A stretch of DNA of 64,000 nucleotides from Bacteroidales bacterium UBA6248 (GCA_002441345.1 DJVU01000052.1:1-64000); one strand, 5' to 3'; shown: positions 7,841-16,494, counted from the stretch's first letter. Notes: generated from the letters alone by a model not told the origin. Numbers and translations: made by a program.

Positions 7841-9412
7841 ATGGGGGAAAGAGAATTTATAATAACTAACGGGAAAGGCAGCAAATCCATACCATGCCCG
7901 ATGGGATTGGAGTCTTCTGTTCATTCGATTTTTTTTCAGGAAAGTACGGATTTGTTCTGTGTGGTGAATTCATACGGACAGTTTCTCGAGCTGAATCCGG
8001 CCTGGGAGCGTGTGCTGGGCTATCCGCTAAACGAAATCACCGGAAGAGGGTATGAGCAGTTTGTTTTACCTGACGATCTGGAAGAAACCCGGAAAATGTT
8101 CGAAGGCTCCCTGGGCGGTCAGGAAGTGGTGAAGTTTATTAATCGATACAGACACCGGGACGGCAGCATTGTCTGGATAGAGTGGAGTGGCAAACAGGGG
8201 CCTTGCGGCAACAGCACCCTGGCGGTTGGAAGAAATATCACCGACCGCCGCGAAGCAGAAGATGCTCTGCAAAACAGCGAAATGAGTCTGAAAGAACTCA
8301 ATGCCAGCCGCCACCGCCTCTATTCCATCATCGCACACGACCTTCGCAGTCCCATCGCTTCCTTTATCAGCCTTACCCAGGTAGTTGAAGCCCGGCTTTT
8401 TTCTCTCACTCTTGATCAGATCAGTCAGTTTTTACAGACGATGTCGAGCTCGGCTTCAAACCTCTACCGCTTGCTCGAGAATCTGCTCGAATGGGCTGAA
8501 GTACAAACCGGCAACCGGACGGCTTCTCCCGGCGTTATTAATGTTGCCATGCACATCCGGATGTCCGTTGACCTTATCCGCCAGCACGCCTTGACAAAGA
8601 GCATTTCGATAGAGTGCGACGTGTCCGAAACCCTGAATGTATTTGCCGACGAACGCATGCTGGAGTGCATTTTACGCAATCTGCTGTCGAATGCAGTAAA
8701 GTTCACACCCGAAGGCGGGAGCGTATTTGTTGGTGCTGCCCCTTGCGGGGATGGAGAAGTGTGCTTCACGGTTCGCGACAACGGTATTGGTATCAACCGG
8801 GAGATGGTTCACCGGCTGTTTAACGCCTCGTTGCAGGGGGTGCGAAGAGGTACCGGAGGAGAATCCGGCAGTGGCCTGGGGCTGGTGCTTTCGCGCGAAT
8901 TCGTAGCCATCAATAATGGAAGAATATGGGTGGAGAGTGAGGAAGGCAGGGGTTCGGTATTCCGCTTTACCATGCCGGCTGCCAGTCCCGGGACAGAATT
9001 TCCTAATGATGTCCGGAAGCGTAAAGCAGTAAACACTAAGCCTGCTTCCGAAATAAAAGCCTTATTGGTGGACGATGATCCCGCTTCACGCATGCTGCTT
9101 TATATGCACCTGAAAAACAAGGGGTATGAGCTGTTGCAGGCTGCGAACGGACTGGATTCCGTGCAGTTGTGCCGCGAACACAATGATCTGAATCTGATTT
9201 TGATGGATATTGCCCTGCCCGATATCGATGGATTTAAAGCCATTCGACAGATCCGGGAGTTTAACCGGGAAGCAGTGGTAATCGTACAAACGGCCGGTAT
9301 CCTCCCGGATGGTAAGGATACAGCGCTGGCTTCCGGAGCCAGTGAATACCTGAAAAAACCGGTAAACCCTGACGAACTGGATACGTTGCTGAACGCGTAT
9401 TTTGGTGGATGA
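7841..9412 (+). CDS. Hybrid sensor histidine kinase (PAS-HisKA-HATPase-REC)
   Basis: A 523-residue cytoplasmic signalling protein with no membrane segment. Residues about 25-140 form a PAS domain (FLELNPAWERVLGYPL ... AVGRNITDRREAE). HisKA follows with phospho-acceptor His166 (SIIAHDLRSP). The ATPase domain has an N-box around Asn280-Asn284 (RNLLSNAVKFTPEGG), DNGIGI at 313-318 and GSGLGL at 343-348. A C-terminal receiver domain (405-520) has the acidic pair at 411-412, phospho-acceptor Asp456 (ILMDIALPD), Thr484 and Lys506 (KKP). Phosphate would pass from His166 to Asp456 and then to an unseen partner, since no output domain or neighbouring regulator is present. Met21 (7901) is an alternative start. 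Signal unknown; the PAS domain suggests an internal cue such as redox state or a ligand. Confidence 0.93.
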   Translation: MGEREFIITNGKGSKSIPCPMGLESSVHSIFFQESTDLFCVVNSYGQFLELNPAWERVLGYPLNEITGRGYEQFVLPDDLEETRKMFEGSLGGQEVVKFINRYRHRDGSIVWIEWSGKQGPCGNSTLAVGRNITDRREAEDALQNSEMSLKELNASRHRLYSIIAHDLRSPIASFISLTQVVEARLFSLTLDQISQFLQTMSSSASNLYRLLENLLEWAEVQTGNRTASPGVINVAMHIRMSVDLIRQHALTKSISIECDVSETLNVFADERMLECILRNLLSNAVKFTPEGGSVFVGAAPCGDGEVCFTVRDNGIGINREMVHRLFNASLQGVRRGTGGESGSGLGLVLSREFVAINNGRIWVESEEGRGSVFRFTMPAASPGTEFPNDVRKRKAVNTKPASEIKALLVDDDPASRMLLYMHLKNKGYELLQAANGLDSVQLCREHNDLNLILMDIALPDIDGFKAIRQIREFNREAVVIVQTAGILPDGKDTALASGASEYLKKPVNPDELDTLLNAYFGG

Positions 9413-9611
9413 GGATGAACTGTGTTCAGGCTTCGCACTATGGAAACAAAAAATCAGGGAATCCCGCCATTTTGGGACAAGTCCTGAAAGTATAAAAAGG
9501 TTAATCCAATGTAAATCCACTACATAAGAACCAACACCCGGCACCTATATGTCCCGTCCGGTTGCTCCGTATCTTCCGGTTTTTTCCGTCACACAGGAAT
9601 GAAATCTGTTC

Positions 9612-12479
9612 TCAGGTCTGGAACGTCTGCTTATCCGCGTGGATGCTGCAGATGGCCTTGTAGGGACAATACCTGCAGTTGTCCTGATTTTCGGTTTGTG
9701 CAAACGGGATGGTTTCGTCAAACATTTCCGTAAACAGATTTTTAAGTCCGTCTTCAAAGGATTGCAGGGCTGCGGAGGTGCCTGTGCCAGTGAGATTCAG
9801 GGGGATGAATCCGTTTTTAAGGGAACGGAATGTGATGATTCCGGCACTAAGGGCAGTTCCGGCGGTTTCAATGTCACCGGATCTTTCGGCCAGCAGGAGG
9901 TAAAACATCAGCTGAAAAGCCTTATCGTTAGGGATTTTGCCGTGCGGAGGAGAGAGAAGACTCTCCGTTTCTTTTATTTCCAGATCTTTAGGAGAAACTT
10001 TTCCGGTTTTATAGTCGATGATGCGGGTTACACCCTCATGTCGGTCGATGCGGTCGGCTTTCCCCGTAAGGGCAACTTCACGCATTTCGCCGTTTGGAAT
10101 GGGTATAAGCAGGCTGGTCTTAAGCTGGCGTTCCAGGGCAATCAGAAAACTGCCGGCAGAGGGGTTGTACTTCATCTCCGCTTCCGTTTCCAGAAATTTT
10201 CCAATCCAGGTTTCGGCAAGTTTGCGGATGAGCAGGTTTCTGCCCGTCTGAATGTCGCCACCGGGATAATGTTTCTTTAAGGCCTGCGCAACGGCATCCG
10301 GAATCTGTGTTGCAATCCTGCTGTAGTCTTCACCGCCCGGGAAGCTGTTGATGAAGGGGGTGTAAAAGTTCTGCAGCACCTCGTGGATCACGGTTCCCAG
10401 CGTACGGTTGTCAATGGTGTCTTCCATTGACTCTTCCTCATCAACCCTAAGGATGTACCTGAAGTAGAATTTCAGGCGGCACTGCAGGTAACTGCTGAGG
10501 GCTGTAGGTGAAAAGCCGCTGCCGGCCAGTTGCATGAGCCGGGCAATTACATCCGGATCTTTGTCCACCCGCACCGGTAAGGGCATTGAGGTTGAAGGGG
10601 ATGCCGAGGCTGTTAATTCGTTGATAACTACCGATTTGCTATAAGCAGGCATTTCGAATGCCAGCTGATTCAGAAAGCGGCTTCGCTCCCCGCTGCCCAG
10701 ATCGCCGGGTATCGCATTGTAAATAAGCCATGCATGCGAGCAACGCTGCAGCAGACGATAAAAGTGATAGGCAAACACTGCCTGGTGCTCGTGGTGAGTA
10801 GGAAGTCCGAACTCACGTCGTATATCGAACGGAATAAAGGAGTTATAGGATCGTGCTGCCGGAAGTATGTCTTCGTTGGCACCGACAAGAATCAGGTATT
10901 CGAAGTCGAGCAGCCGGGTTTCGAGCATTCCCATTACCTGTACTCCTTTCAGCGGCTCCCCGTAAAATGCAACGGGTGTGGCAGCTGCACTTTCCCTGAA
11001 AAGGGCGTGAAGGGTGCGCAGTTCTGTAACAAACCCGGCAGAGCCGGTAAGTGTTCTCAGCCTTTCGGTGATGCTTGCAATGTGGAAAAGGATTTCGCTG
11101 TTTACGCTTCCTTCCGAAAATGTTTCTTCCAGGTTTCTGAGATGATCAAGCAGCCGTACGATGCGTTTCAGCACTCCTTCGGCCGTTGCTTCCCCCGTCA
11201 GTAATGCGTGCAGCAGGGGCAGCAGGGGATTGTCGGGACCGGTACCGGCTGCAATATCGGAATAGCTCAGGAATGCACGGTTTGATTTCCGAATGATGGA
11301 ACTGAGCCCGCTGTTTCCCTCTGCTTCGCCGGGGAGGCTCAGGTTGTTGTGCTGCAGCAGATCGAGCAGGTGTCTGTAGTAAAATTCCGGTTCGTTGTCA
11401 ATCCTGCCGGGGCGGGAGTGAACATACAGTTCTATCAGGGTGTCGGTCAGGGTAAAGAGGGGCGATTGCTGCAGTGGGAATCCCATGGTGATGTTGTAGG
11501 CGCCGGTTTCGGGAGGAATGGCGTTGAGCAACGGAAGCAGCAGGGTTTCGTCGGCGAGCACTACAGCAGTTTGATTAAGAACTTCCGGACCTTTTTCGCC
11601 GATCAGGTTGCGAAGCAGTTTGCCGGCCAGTTGCGCCTGTCCGTTCATTCGTGTGGCACCTGCAAAAGTGATGGTGTGCGGAGCTGAGGTAAAAAAGTCG
11701 GACACTTCACCGAATTCGCCCAGACTGTGGTCCTCCTTATATTTTCTCAGGAAGATTCCGGCTTCCTGTTGCGGATTGTTGATGTAGTATGCATCCGCAT
11801 CCCAGAATAAAGATGCGTTTTCTGATGCCAGGAGATGCCGTATAAAGGTCAGCTGTGCGGGTGTCAGGGCGTTGAAGCCTGCAAAGATTACATGATCCCG
11901 GGTGCCTTTGGCGGCATACCGTTGCGGATCGGAAGCCAGCAGCCGGCATGCAAGACCGTGCGTCGCCGTTCCCTGCTTCAGCAGCTCTTCCGAGTAATGC
12001 CTGTAATATTCCGGAAGGGAATTGAAGAACTGAAGGTAGCGTTGCTCGAAGTCCGTAAGCTGCCGTTCGTTCATGTTCCAGAGTGAAAGAGCCTTGGTTT
12101 CGCTGAGGTAAGTAAACAGGTGACCGGGCTCGACCAGGTACTGATCCACATCTTCAAAGTCGCGTATCAATCCCCGCCCCCAGCTGTAGAACTCGTCAAA
12201 TCCGGAAGCCCGTGAGCCTTCGGTTTGCCGGTGTGCCTCATACAGGGTTGTCATCAGCGTAAGCGCATCGGGGATTTCGAGTCCGGTAAGAAAGGAGACG
12301 TAATCTTCGATCGGGAAAATGCCGGGTATCCAGACGGGTTTGGTGATGCGGCCGGCCAGGTGGCGTTGCAGGAAGAGTCCGGCGCGGCGGTTGGGCATTA
12401 CGATCTGTAATCGGTCGCCCTTGTCGATGTGCTTTTGCAGGATAAGATCCGCCAGTTTTTCGAGGAAGGCTTGTTTCAT
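9612..12479 (-). CDS. AddB-like PD-(D/E)XK exonuclease subunit
   Basis: A 955-residue protein counted from Met 12479 (MKQAFLEKL), 7 bases after the upstream gene's stop; a longer frame to 12623 would overlap that gene. The N-terminal two thirds resemble the helicase-like half of AddB but show no Walker A GxGKT (the equivalent region reads VMPNRRAGLFLQRHL). The last about 300 residues are a RecB-type nuclease: TALSSYLQCRLKFYFRY, GTVIHEVLQ, GKADRID, IDYKTGK. Four Cys fit the AddB iron-sulfur site: Cys667 plus Cys935, Cys938 and Cys944 in a C-x2-C-x5-C tail (NCRYCPYKAIC). It would process double-strand ends for recombination with an AddA-type UvrD helicase. No addA lies in the window. It is last in a four-gene minus operon with murU-like and two small genes. 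Confidence 0.87.
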   Translation of the reverse strand: MKQAFLEKLADLILQKHIDKGDRLQIVMPNRRAGLFLQRHLAGRITKPVWIPGIFPIEDYVSFLTGLEIPDALTLMTTLYEAHRQTEGSRASGFDEFYSWGRGLIRDFEDVDQYLVEPGHLFTYLSETKALSLWNMNERQLTDFEQRYLQFFNSLPEYYRHYSEELLKQGTATHGLACRLLASDPQRYAAKGTRDHVIFAGFNALTPAQLTFIRHLLASENASLFWDADAYYINNPQQEAGIFLRKYKEDHSLGEFGEVSDFFTSAPHTITFAGATRMNGQAQLAGKLLRNLIGEKGPEVLNQTAVVLADETLLLPLLNAIPPETGAYNITMGFPLQQSPLFTLTDTLIELYVHSRPGRIDNEPEFYYRHLLDLLQHNNLSLPGEAEGNSGLSSIIRKSNRAFLSYSDIAAGTGPDNPLLPLLHALLTGEATAEGVLKRIVRLLDHLRNLEETFSEGSVNSEILFHIASITERLRTLTGSAGFVTELRTLHALFRESAAATPVAFYGEPLKGVQVMGMLETRLLDFEYLILVGANEDILPAARSYNSFIPFDIRREFGLPTHHEHQAVFAYHFYRLLQRCSHAWLIYNAIPGDLGSGERSRFLNQLAFEMPAYSKSVVINELTASASPSTSMPLPVRVDKDPDVIARLMQLAGSGFSPTALSSYLQCRLKFYFRYILRVDEEESMEDTIDNRTLGTVIHEVLQNFYTPFINSFPGGEDYSRIATQIPDAVAQALKKHYPGGDIQTGRNLLIRKLAETWIGKFLETEAEMKYNPSAGSFLIALERQLKTSLLIPIPNGEMREVALTGKADRIDRHEGVTRIIDYKTGKVSPKDLEIKETESLLSPPHGKIPNDKAFQLMFYLLLAERSGDIETAGTALSAGIITFRSLKNGFIPLNLTGTGTSAALQSFEDGLKNLFTEMFDETIPFAQTENQDNCRYCPYKAICSIHADKQTFQT

Positions 12480-12486
12480 GGCAGTG

Positions 12487-13218
12487 TCAATCGTTGAAGT
12501 GAATTTCTGAGGCGATTCTTCCGGCCTCTTCCAGGCTTTCCGGTTTGCCGGCATCGGCCCACTGAGGGTGGGTGTCGTGATACCCTCCGATACGATGTTC
12601 CCCGGCGAGGGCAAGATAAGCATGGATGATTGAAAAACGCTCTTCCGGAGGAAGCAATGTAAAGATTTCCGGGTTTATCACGTGTATTCCGCTGAAAGCC
12701 AGCGGTGTTGTAGCCCTTCCGGGGATAGATATCCTTTGTTCGCCGGTGTTCCGGTTCTCCCATCCGCACAGCCGCATTCCATCATCGAATAAAAGGTAAC
12801 GGCTGGTTTCGCGGCGGCGGACGGCCAGGGTGGCCAGATTGCCGTTTTTCAGATGGGAGCTGAGAATATCGCCAAGGTCTGCTCCGCAAACGATATCGGC
12901 ATTGTACACGATAAAGGGTTCGCTGCCCTGGAGGAACCAGGAGGCTTTTTTGATGCCGCCCCCGGTGTCGAGCAGCTGACTGCGTTCGTCGGATACGGAG
13001 ATGTTGCAGCCGAAAGTGCGGAGGCTGAGGTAATCTTCGATCTGGCTGGCATGGTGGTGCACATTTACGATGATGTCGCAGATACCGGCAGCCTTCAGCT
13101 TGCGAACGGCAAATTCGAGCAGGGTATACGGGCCGGCCTTCAGCAGGGCTTTAGGGGTAAGATCGGTAAGGGGCTTAAGCCGGGATCCCAGACCGGCTGC
13201 CAGGATCATCGCTTTCAC
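12487..13218 (-). CDS. Sugar-1-phosphate nucleotidyltransferase, MurU-like
   Basis: A 243-residue NTP-transferase (Rossmann-like GT-A fold). The N-terminal nucleotide-binding signature is LAAGLGSRLKPLT-x4-PKALL (residues 6-28), followed by LLEFAVRKLKAAG and VYNADIV near 110 for metal binding. A C-terminal part has AFSGIHVINPEIF and a short end without an acyltransferase β-helix. Length and pattern fit MurU, which makes UDP-MurNAc from MurNAc-1-phosphate in cell-wall recycling. The assignment is strengthened by the AmgK-type sugar kinase encoded just upstream (13905-15317), its usual partner. Its start overlaps the stop of the 126-residue gene by 4 bases (TCAT), indicating translational coupling. 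Mannose- or glucose-1-P guanylyl/uridylyltransferase specificity cannot be excluded from sequence alone. Confidence 0.82.
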   Translation of the reverse strand: MKAMILAAGLGSRLKPLTDLTPKALLKAGPYTLLEFAVRKLKAAGICDIIVNVHHHASQIEDYLSLRTFGCNISVSDERSQLLDTGGGIKKASWFLQGSEPFIVYNADIVCGADLGDILSSHLKNGNLATLAVRRRETSRYLLFDDGMRLCGWENRNTGEQRISIPGRATTPLAFSGIHVINPEIFTLLPPEERFSIIHAYLALAGEHRIGGYHDTHPQWADAGKPESLEEAGRIASEIHFND

Positions 13219-13595
13219 AGGCCGGCGTCGTCTTCCAGTTTATAATACTTATAATAGTTGCGGAATATTACCTTTTTCAGTTCGCGGTAAATGACCAGTT
13301 CGGCTATTACCTGGGCATGCGTAAGTTCGGGATGAGCTTCCCAGGCCGACAGAATGTCTTTTTCCGGAAGGTCAATCTGGTAAAGAAGTGCCATCAGCTT
13401 CTGCGTATTTCCCGTAAGCAGTCCGTTCAAATGGTATTCAAGGTGGGTGAAGAGGTCATCGTAGATCATGTGCATACTGAGCGGGAAGTCGACATCCATG
13501 CCGAACATGGCAAAATCCTTCCGGATCTGATCCACGGTTTGTCTGATTACCTCTTCCCTGGCTTTAAATGGTTCTACGTCAAAAGGTTCCTTCAT
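13215..13595 (-). CDS. Conserved small hypothetical protein in the murU/addB operon
   Basis: A 126-residue soluble protein counted from Met 13595 (MKEPFDVEPFK), which sits 11 bases after the stop of the Cys-rich mini-gene; an upstream Met at 13670 would overlap that gene. It is predicted mostly α-helical and rich in aromatic residues and His (MHMIYDDLFTHLEYHL, RELKKVIFRNYYKYYKLEDD). No signal peptide, membrane segment or known catalytic motif is visible. It shares 4 bases with the nucleotidyltransferase start, so it is translated with it. Function unknown. Confidence 0.7.
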   Translation of the reverse strand: MKEPFDVEPFKAREEVIRQTVDQIRKDFAMFGMDVDFPLSMHMIYDDLFTHLEYHLNGLLTGNTQKLMALLYQIDLPEKDILSAWEAHPELTHAQVIAELVIYRELKKVIFRNYYKYYKLEDDAGL

Positions 13596-13606
13596 TTTAT
13601 TAAGTG

Positions 13607-13735
13607 TTAGATCTCTTTGGGCTTGCACACCTGTTTTTCTTTTTTCACAAGTGCTCCGCAACGTTTGCACCTGAACTGCGGATCTTTTGTGTCTTTTTCC
13701 CCTTTTTTGCCCTTTTCACACATGGTTTTTCCCAT
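13607..13735 (-). CDS. Tiny Cys/Lys-rich zinc-ribbon-like protein
   Basis: A 42-residue protein starting at Met 13735 (MGKTMCEKGKKGEK). It carries four Cys: Cys6, a CKRC pair at 23/26 and Cys37 in KQVCKP, with many Lys. CxxC plus flanking Cys suggests a small zinc-binding knuckle. The position supports a real gene: the stop is 11 bases before the next start, in line with the rest of the operon. An N-terminal extension to 13813 is hydrophobic-random and unlikely. Partner unknown (RNA, DNA or protein). Confidence 0.6.
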   Translation of the reverse strand: MGKTMCEKGKKGEKDTKDPQFRCKRCGALVKKEKQVCKPKEI

Positions 13736-13904
13736 TGTTATCTCTTTTTGTAAATGAAAGCCTTTCAGCGAAAACTGTACTAAAAGAAACCGGGCAGAAT
13801 TAAAACGGTTCAATGCCGGATAAAAAACCTGTATTTTAATGCGTATGGTCAGGAGTTTTTCTCAGTTGATGTAAATATTTGCGTTTCAGGCCTGCAGACA
13901 TATA

Positions 13905-15317
13905 CTACAACGCCCACTCTTCTTTTTGCGTATGTTCGGGCTTAATATTCAATCCAAAGCGTTTGTTCAGGTGTGCCGCAAGCTGTTCGGCACAGTAAAC
14001 CGAACGGTGTTGTCCGCCTGTACATCCGAAACTTACCATCAGGTCGCTGAATCCCCTGGCGAGGTAGTTTTCCACAGCCTGATCCACCATGGTATACACG
14101 GCGCCAAGGAAGAGTCCGGTTTCGTGATGTCCCGCCAGGTACCGGATTACTGTTTCGTCGCGTCCGGTGTGTTTTCGGTATTCTTCCAGGCGTCCCGGAT
14201 TCGGAAGGGCCCGGCAGTCGAACACAAATCCGCCTCCGTTCCCGGTAGAATCAGAGGGTATTTGTCTGCGGTATGAAAAGCTGGTAATTCTTACTTTTAG
14301 TCCGGGTTTTGCATAGTTTCGCAGGGCTTCGCTGTGTATGAAACTGCGCAGCAGCTTTTCAAGTGCCGGAAGTTCTATGCCCGGATGCTCGTTTGTGAGC
14401 AGGTAGTCGAGGTTGTTGAGGGCATAGGGAATGCTCTGCAGGAAGTGCTCTTTTTTCTGGTAGAACCCGCGGAATCCGTATGCTCCGAGTGCCTGCAATA
14501 TGCGGATGAGGATAAATCCCCGGTAATGGCTGATGAATTCATCCGGTTGTATAGATGTATGTTTGGTAACTTCCGTTATGTAAAGAGAGAGCAGCTCATT
14601 GCGGAACTCCTGTGGCAGGTTGGCCTTGGCGTCGTAGAGCAAGGATGCCAGATCGTATTGCAGGGGTCCCTGGCGTCCGCCCTGAAAGTCGATAAACCGG
14701 GGCTTGCCTTCAAAGATCATTATGTTTCGTGACTGAAAATCACGGTATAGGAAGAACGTGCTCCCGGCTTCGAGCAGAAAGCCTGTGAGCCGGTCGAAAT
14801 CATCTTCCAGCGCCTGTTCGTCGAATCCGAAGCCGGAGAGGCGGGCGAAATAGTATTTGAAATAGTTGAGGTCCCAGCGCATGGACTGCAGGTCGAAAGC
14901 CTTGCGGGGATAGCAGACGTTGAAGTCGAGATTTTTTGCGCCAACCACCTGAAAACGTGGAAGCAGCTTCACGGCGTCGCGGTAGAGGGCTTTTACGTTT
15001 TCCGACAGCCCTTCCTGCGAAAGCAGCGAAAAGAGGGTGACATCACCCAGATCGGTCTGCAGATAGGCTTGCAGTGATTGGTCGGCTGCGAATACGGCAG
15101 GCACGGGGAGCCCGGCCTCCGTAAAATGGCGGCTAAGCGTGATAAAGGCCTGGTTTTCACGAACGTCGGGATTCCAGGCTCCGATGGCATAGTGCTTTTT
15201 GCTTGCCAGACGATAGTACCTTCGGTCAGAACCGGAAGGTGGCAGAAGTTCGGCAGTTTCGGGGGATTCGCCGCACCAGGATTCGAAAAGCCGTATAAGA
15301 GTTTGCTGCTGGTTCAT
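13905..15317 (-). CDS. AmgK-like sugar kinase fused to RapZ C-terminal domain
   Basis: A 470-residue two-domain protein; Met 15317 (MNQQQTLIRLFESW) is preferred over 15347 because it begins at the kinase fold. Residues 1-330 are an aminoglycoside-phosphotransferase-like kinase of the AmgK type: SGSDRRYYRL near the N-terminus, the catalytic loop YRDFQSRN (usual His replaced by Tyr, Asp kept) and IDFQGGRQGP for metal binding. Residues 340-470 match the RapZ C-terminal domain: ITSFSYRR, FDCRALPNPG and GCTGGQHRS at 431-439. In Proteobacteria AmgK phosphorylates MurNAc/GlcNAc at the anomeric carbon for MurU, and the RapZ C-domain senses glucosamine-6-phosphate and binds RNA. Joining them links amino-sugar salvage with sensing (inference). 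A -7 element lies at 15371-15378. Confidence 0.85.
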   Translation of the reverse strand: MNQQQTLIRLFESWCGESPETAELLPPSGSDRRYYRLASKKHYAIGAWNPDVRENQAFITLSRHFTEAGLPVPAVFAADQSLQAYLQTDLGDVTLFSLLSQEGLSENVKALYRDAVKLLPRFQVVGAKNLDFNVCYPRKAFDLQSMRWDLNYFKYYFARLSGFGFDEQALEDDFDRLTGFLLEAGSTFFLYRDFQSRNIMIFEGKPRFIDFQGGRQGPLQYDLASLLYDAKANLPQEFRNELLSLYITEVTKHTSIQPDEFISHYRGFILIRILQALGAYGFRGFYQKKEHFLQSIPYALNNLDYLLTNEHPGIELPALEKLLRSFIHSEALRNYAKPGLKVRITSFSYRRQIPSDSTGNGGGFVFDCRALPNPGRLEEYRKHTGRDETVIRYLAGHHETGLFLGAVYTMVDQAVENYLARGFSDLMVSFGCTGGQHRSVYCAEQLAAHLNKRFGLNIKPEHTQKEEWAL

Positions 15318-15370
15318 GGGCTGATGGTATTCTGCCGGCTCTGGCATGAAGCGTTGCAGCCGGTGTCAGG

Positions 15371-15378
15371 CAAAGGTA
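15371..15378 (-). promoter_or_regulatory. Bacteroidota -7 element before the amgK-rapZ fusion
   Basis: On the minus strand the sequence reads TACCTTTG, an exact match to TAnnTTTG, 23 bases before the outer Met codon and 53 before the preferred start. No clear TTTG lies at the -33 position. It marks the likely start of transcription towards 13.9 kb. Confidence 0.45.
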
Positions 15379-15414
15379 TGGATTTATACAGGTTATTTTT
15401 GGGCTTTCTGTTTT

Positions 15415-16203
15415 TTAGGGATGCAGGTCCGGGGCCTCGGTTTTTTCGCTGTTTTTAACGTCAATCATCCGTGCAAGGATGCTGATCGCAATCTCTCCAG
15501 GGGTTTCGGCGGCAAAACGGATGCCGGCTGGCATATCCGCTTTTTCGAGCAGCCCGGGATTCAGTCCGTGGTTTTCAACGGCGTGCCTGGTGATTTCCGC
15601 TACTTTGTGCCTTCCGGCAACCATGCCGAGGTAGGCAAATTCGCGGGGGAGGAGGTTTACAAGCAGCATCTCGTCGGTTTCATGGTCCGGACTTGTAATC
15701 AGCAGATAGGTGTCAGGCCCGAACCGGGTGACCTCTGCAGCTTCATCAAAGGGTGTCTGCAGCAGAATACCGGGATCGGCATCCCAGCCGGCTGCTATTT
15801 CAGGCCTCGGGTCGATCACCCTTGTGCTGAAGCCCAGTGCAGGTGCCAGACCAGCCAGAGCCCTGCCGATATGACCCCCTCCGAAGATGTATAGCAAGGG
15901 CCCTCCGGCAAACACTTCAAAATACACATCGGCGCTGCCGTCCGACTGCATTCCGGGTTCTTCTCTCAGATTGTAGCGACGGGTATGTGGCCGGCTGCCG
16001 GCCGTCAGGGTTCGGGCATCGTTTGTAACAAGGTATTCAAGACGTCCGCCTCCGACAGTGCCGTGTGTACCACCTCCGGCAATAACCAGCATGCGGGCTC
16101 CGGCCTTACGGGGCATGGAACCCGTGGTGGAGATGAGAAGACAAAGCACCCCCATTTCACCCTTCTCCTGAAGGGACGGCAATAAATTCAATACATCCTT
16201 CAT
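15415..16203 (-). CDS. XdhC/CoxI family protein
   Basis: A 262-residue protein of the XdhC family, which inserts or sulfurates molybdenum cofactor for xanthine-dehydrogenase-type enzymes. The N-terminal XdhC/CoxI domain shows STTGSMPRKAGARMLV and GTVGGGRLEY (residues 25-57). A Rossmann domain begins at YIFGGGHIGRAL (105-116) with VIDPRPE (about 127-133), and the domain ends GEIAISILARMID. No molybdopterin dehydrogenase or moco biosynthesis gene is present in the window, so it is an orphan here. It lies 67 bases upstream of the AmgK-RapZ gene on the same strand, but a separate -7 element between them suggests independent transcription. Confident in family, unsure of partner enzyme. Confidence 0.9.
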   Translation of the reverse strand: MKDVLNLLPSLQEKGEMGVLCLLISTTGSMPRKAGARMLVIAGGGTHGTVGGGRLEYLVTNDARTLTAGSRPHTRRYNLREEPGMQSDGSADVYFEVFAGGPLLYIFGGGHIGRALAGLAPALGFSTRVIDPRPEIAAGWDADPGILLQTPFDEAAEVTRFGPDTYLLITSPDHETDEMLLVNLLPREFAYLGMVAGRHKVAEITRHAVENHGLNPGLLEKADMPAGIRFAAETPGEIAISILARMIDVKNSEKTEAPDLHP

Positions 16204-16430
16204 AGGTATAAGCCATTAAACACTGAACGAATATAGTCTTTTTCGGCGAGATTCCCGGGCCTGGGTAAAGATGCAGAGTTTAGTGGATGGCCGGGATAGC
16301 AGGATTGTATCTTTCTTGTTCTGTATACGGAAATATGTCCCGAAACGGGAATAGCTAGTCCGTTTTGGGAAAAAGTTAACAAGATTGGAGCGGCTCTGTT
16401 CTGCGTTCTAAAAATTATCTCAAAAAAAAT

Positions 16431-16457
16431 ATTGATTTTATATAATTGAAAATCAAT
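16431..16457. repeat. Perfect inverted repeat upstream of the pilin-like locus
   Basis: ATTGATTTT at 16431-16439 is mirrored by AAAATCAAT at 16449-16457 with a 9-base spacer. It sits about 30 bases upstream of the putative -7 element of the first DUF4402 gene, where an operator or UP-like element would act. The site is AT-rich, so chance remains possible. Confidence 0.45.
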
Positions 16458-16485
16458 ATGATAAAAATATTTTTCAAATTTTTTT

Positions 16486-16494
16486 TATACTTTG
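16486..16494 (+). promoter_or_regulatory. Probable promoter -7 element of the first DUF4402 gene
   Basis: TATACTTTG (TA-N3-TTTG, one base longer than the TAnnTTTG consensus) follows a very AT-rich tract. No clear -33 TTTG is found. Transcription would begin near 16501 and give a leader of about 120 bases before the ATG at 16620, long for a simple leader and able to stabilise an abundant mRNA. Confidence 0.45.

Noticed and set aside
7736..7924. Minus-strand 62-codon frame overlapping the kinase start
   Set aside because: No recognisable protein features and conflicts with the well-supported kinase.
12480..12623. Extra N-terminal extension of the AddB-like protein
   Set aside because: Would overlap the nucleotidyltransferase gene by more than 130 bases; Met 12479 sits 7 bases after that stop and begins the family-like sequence.
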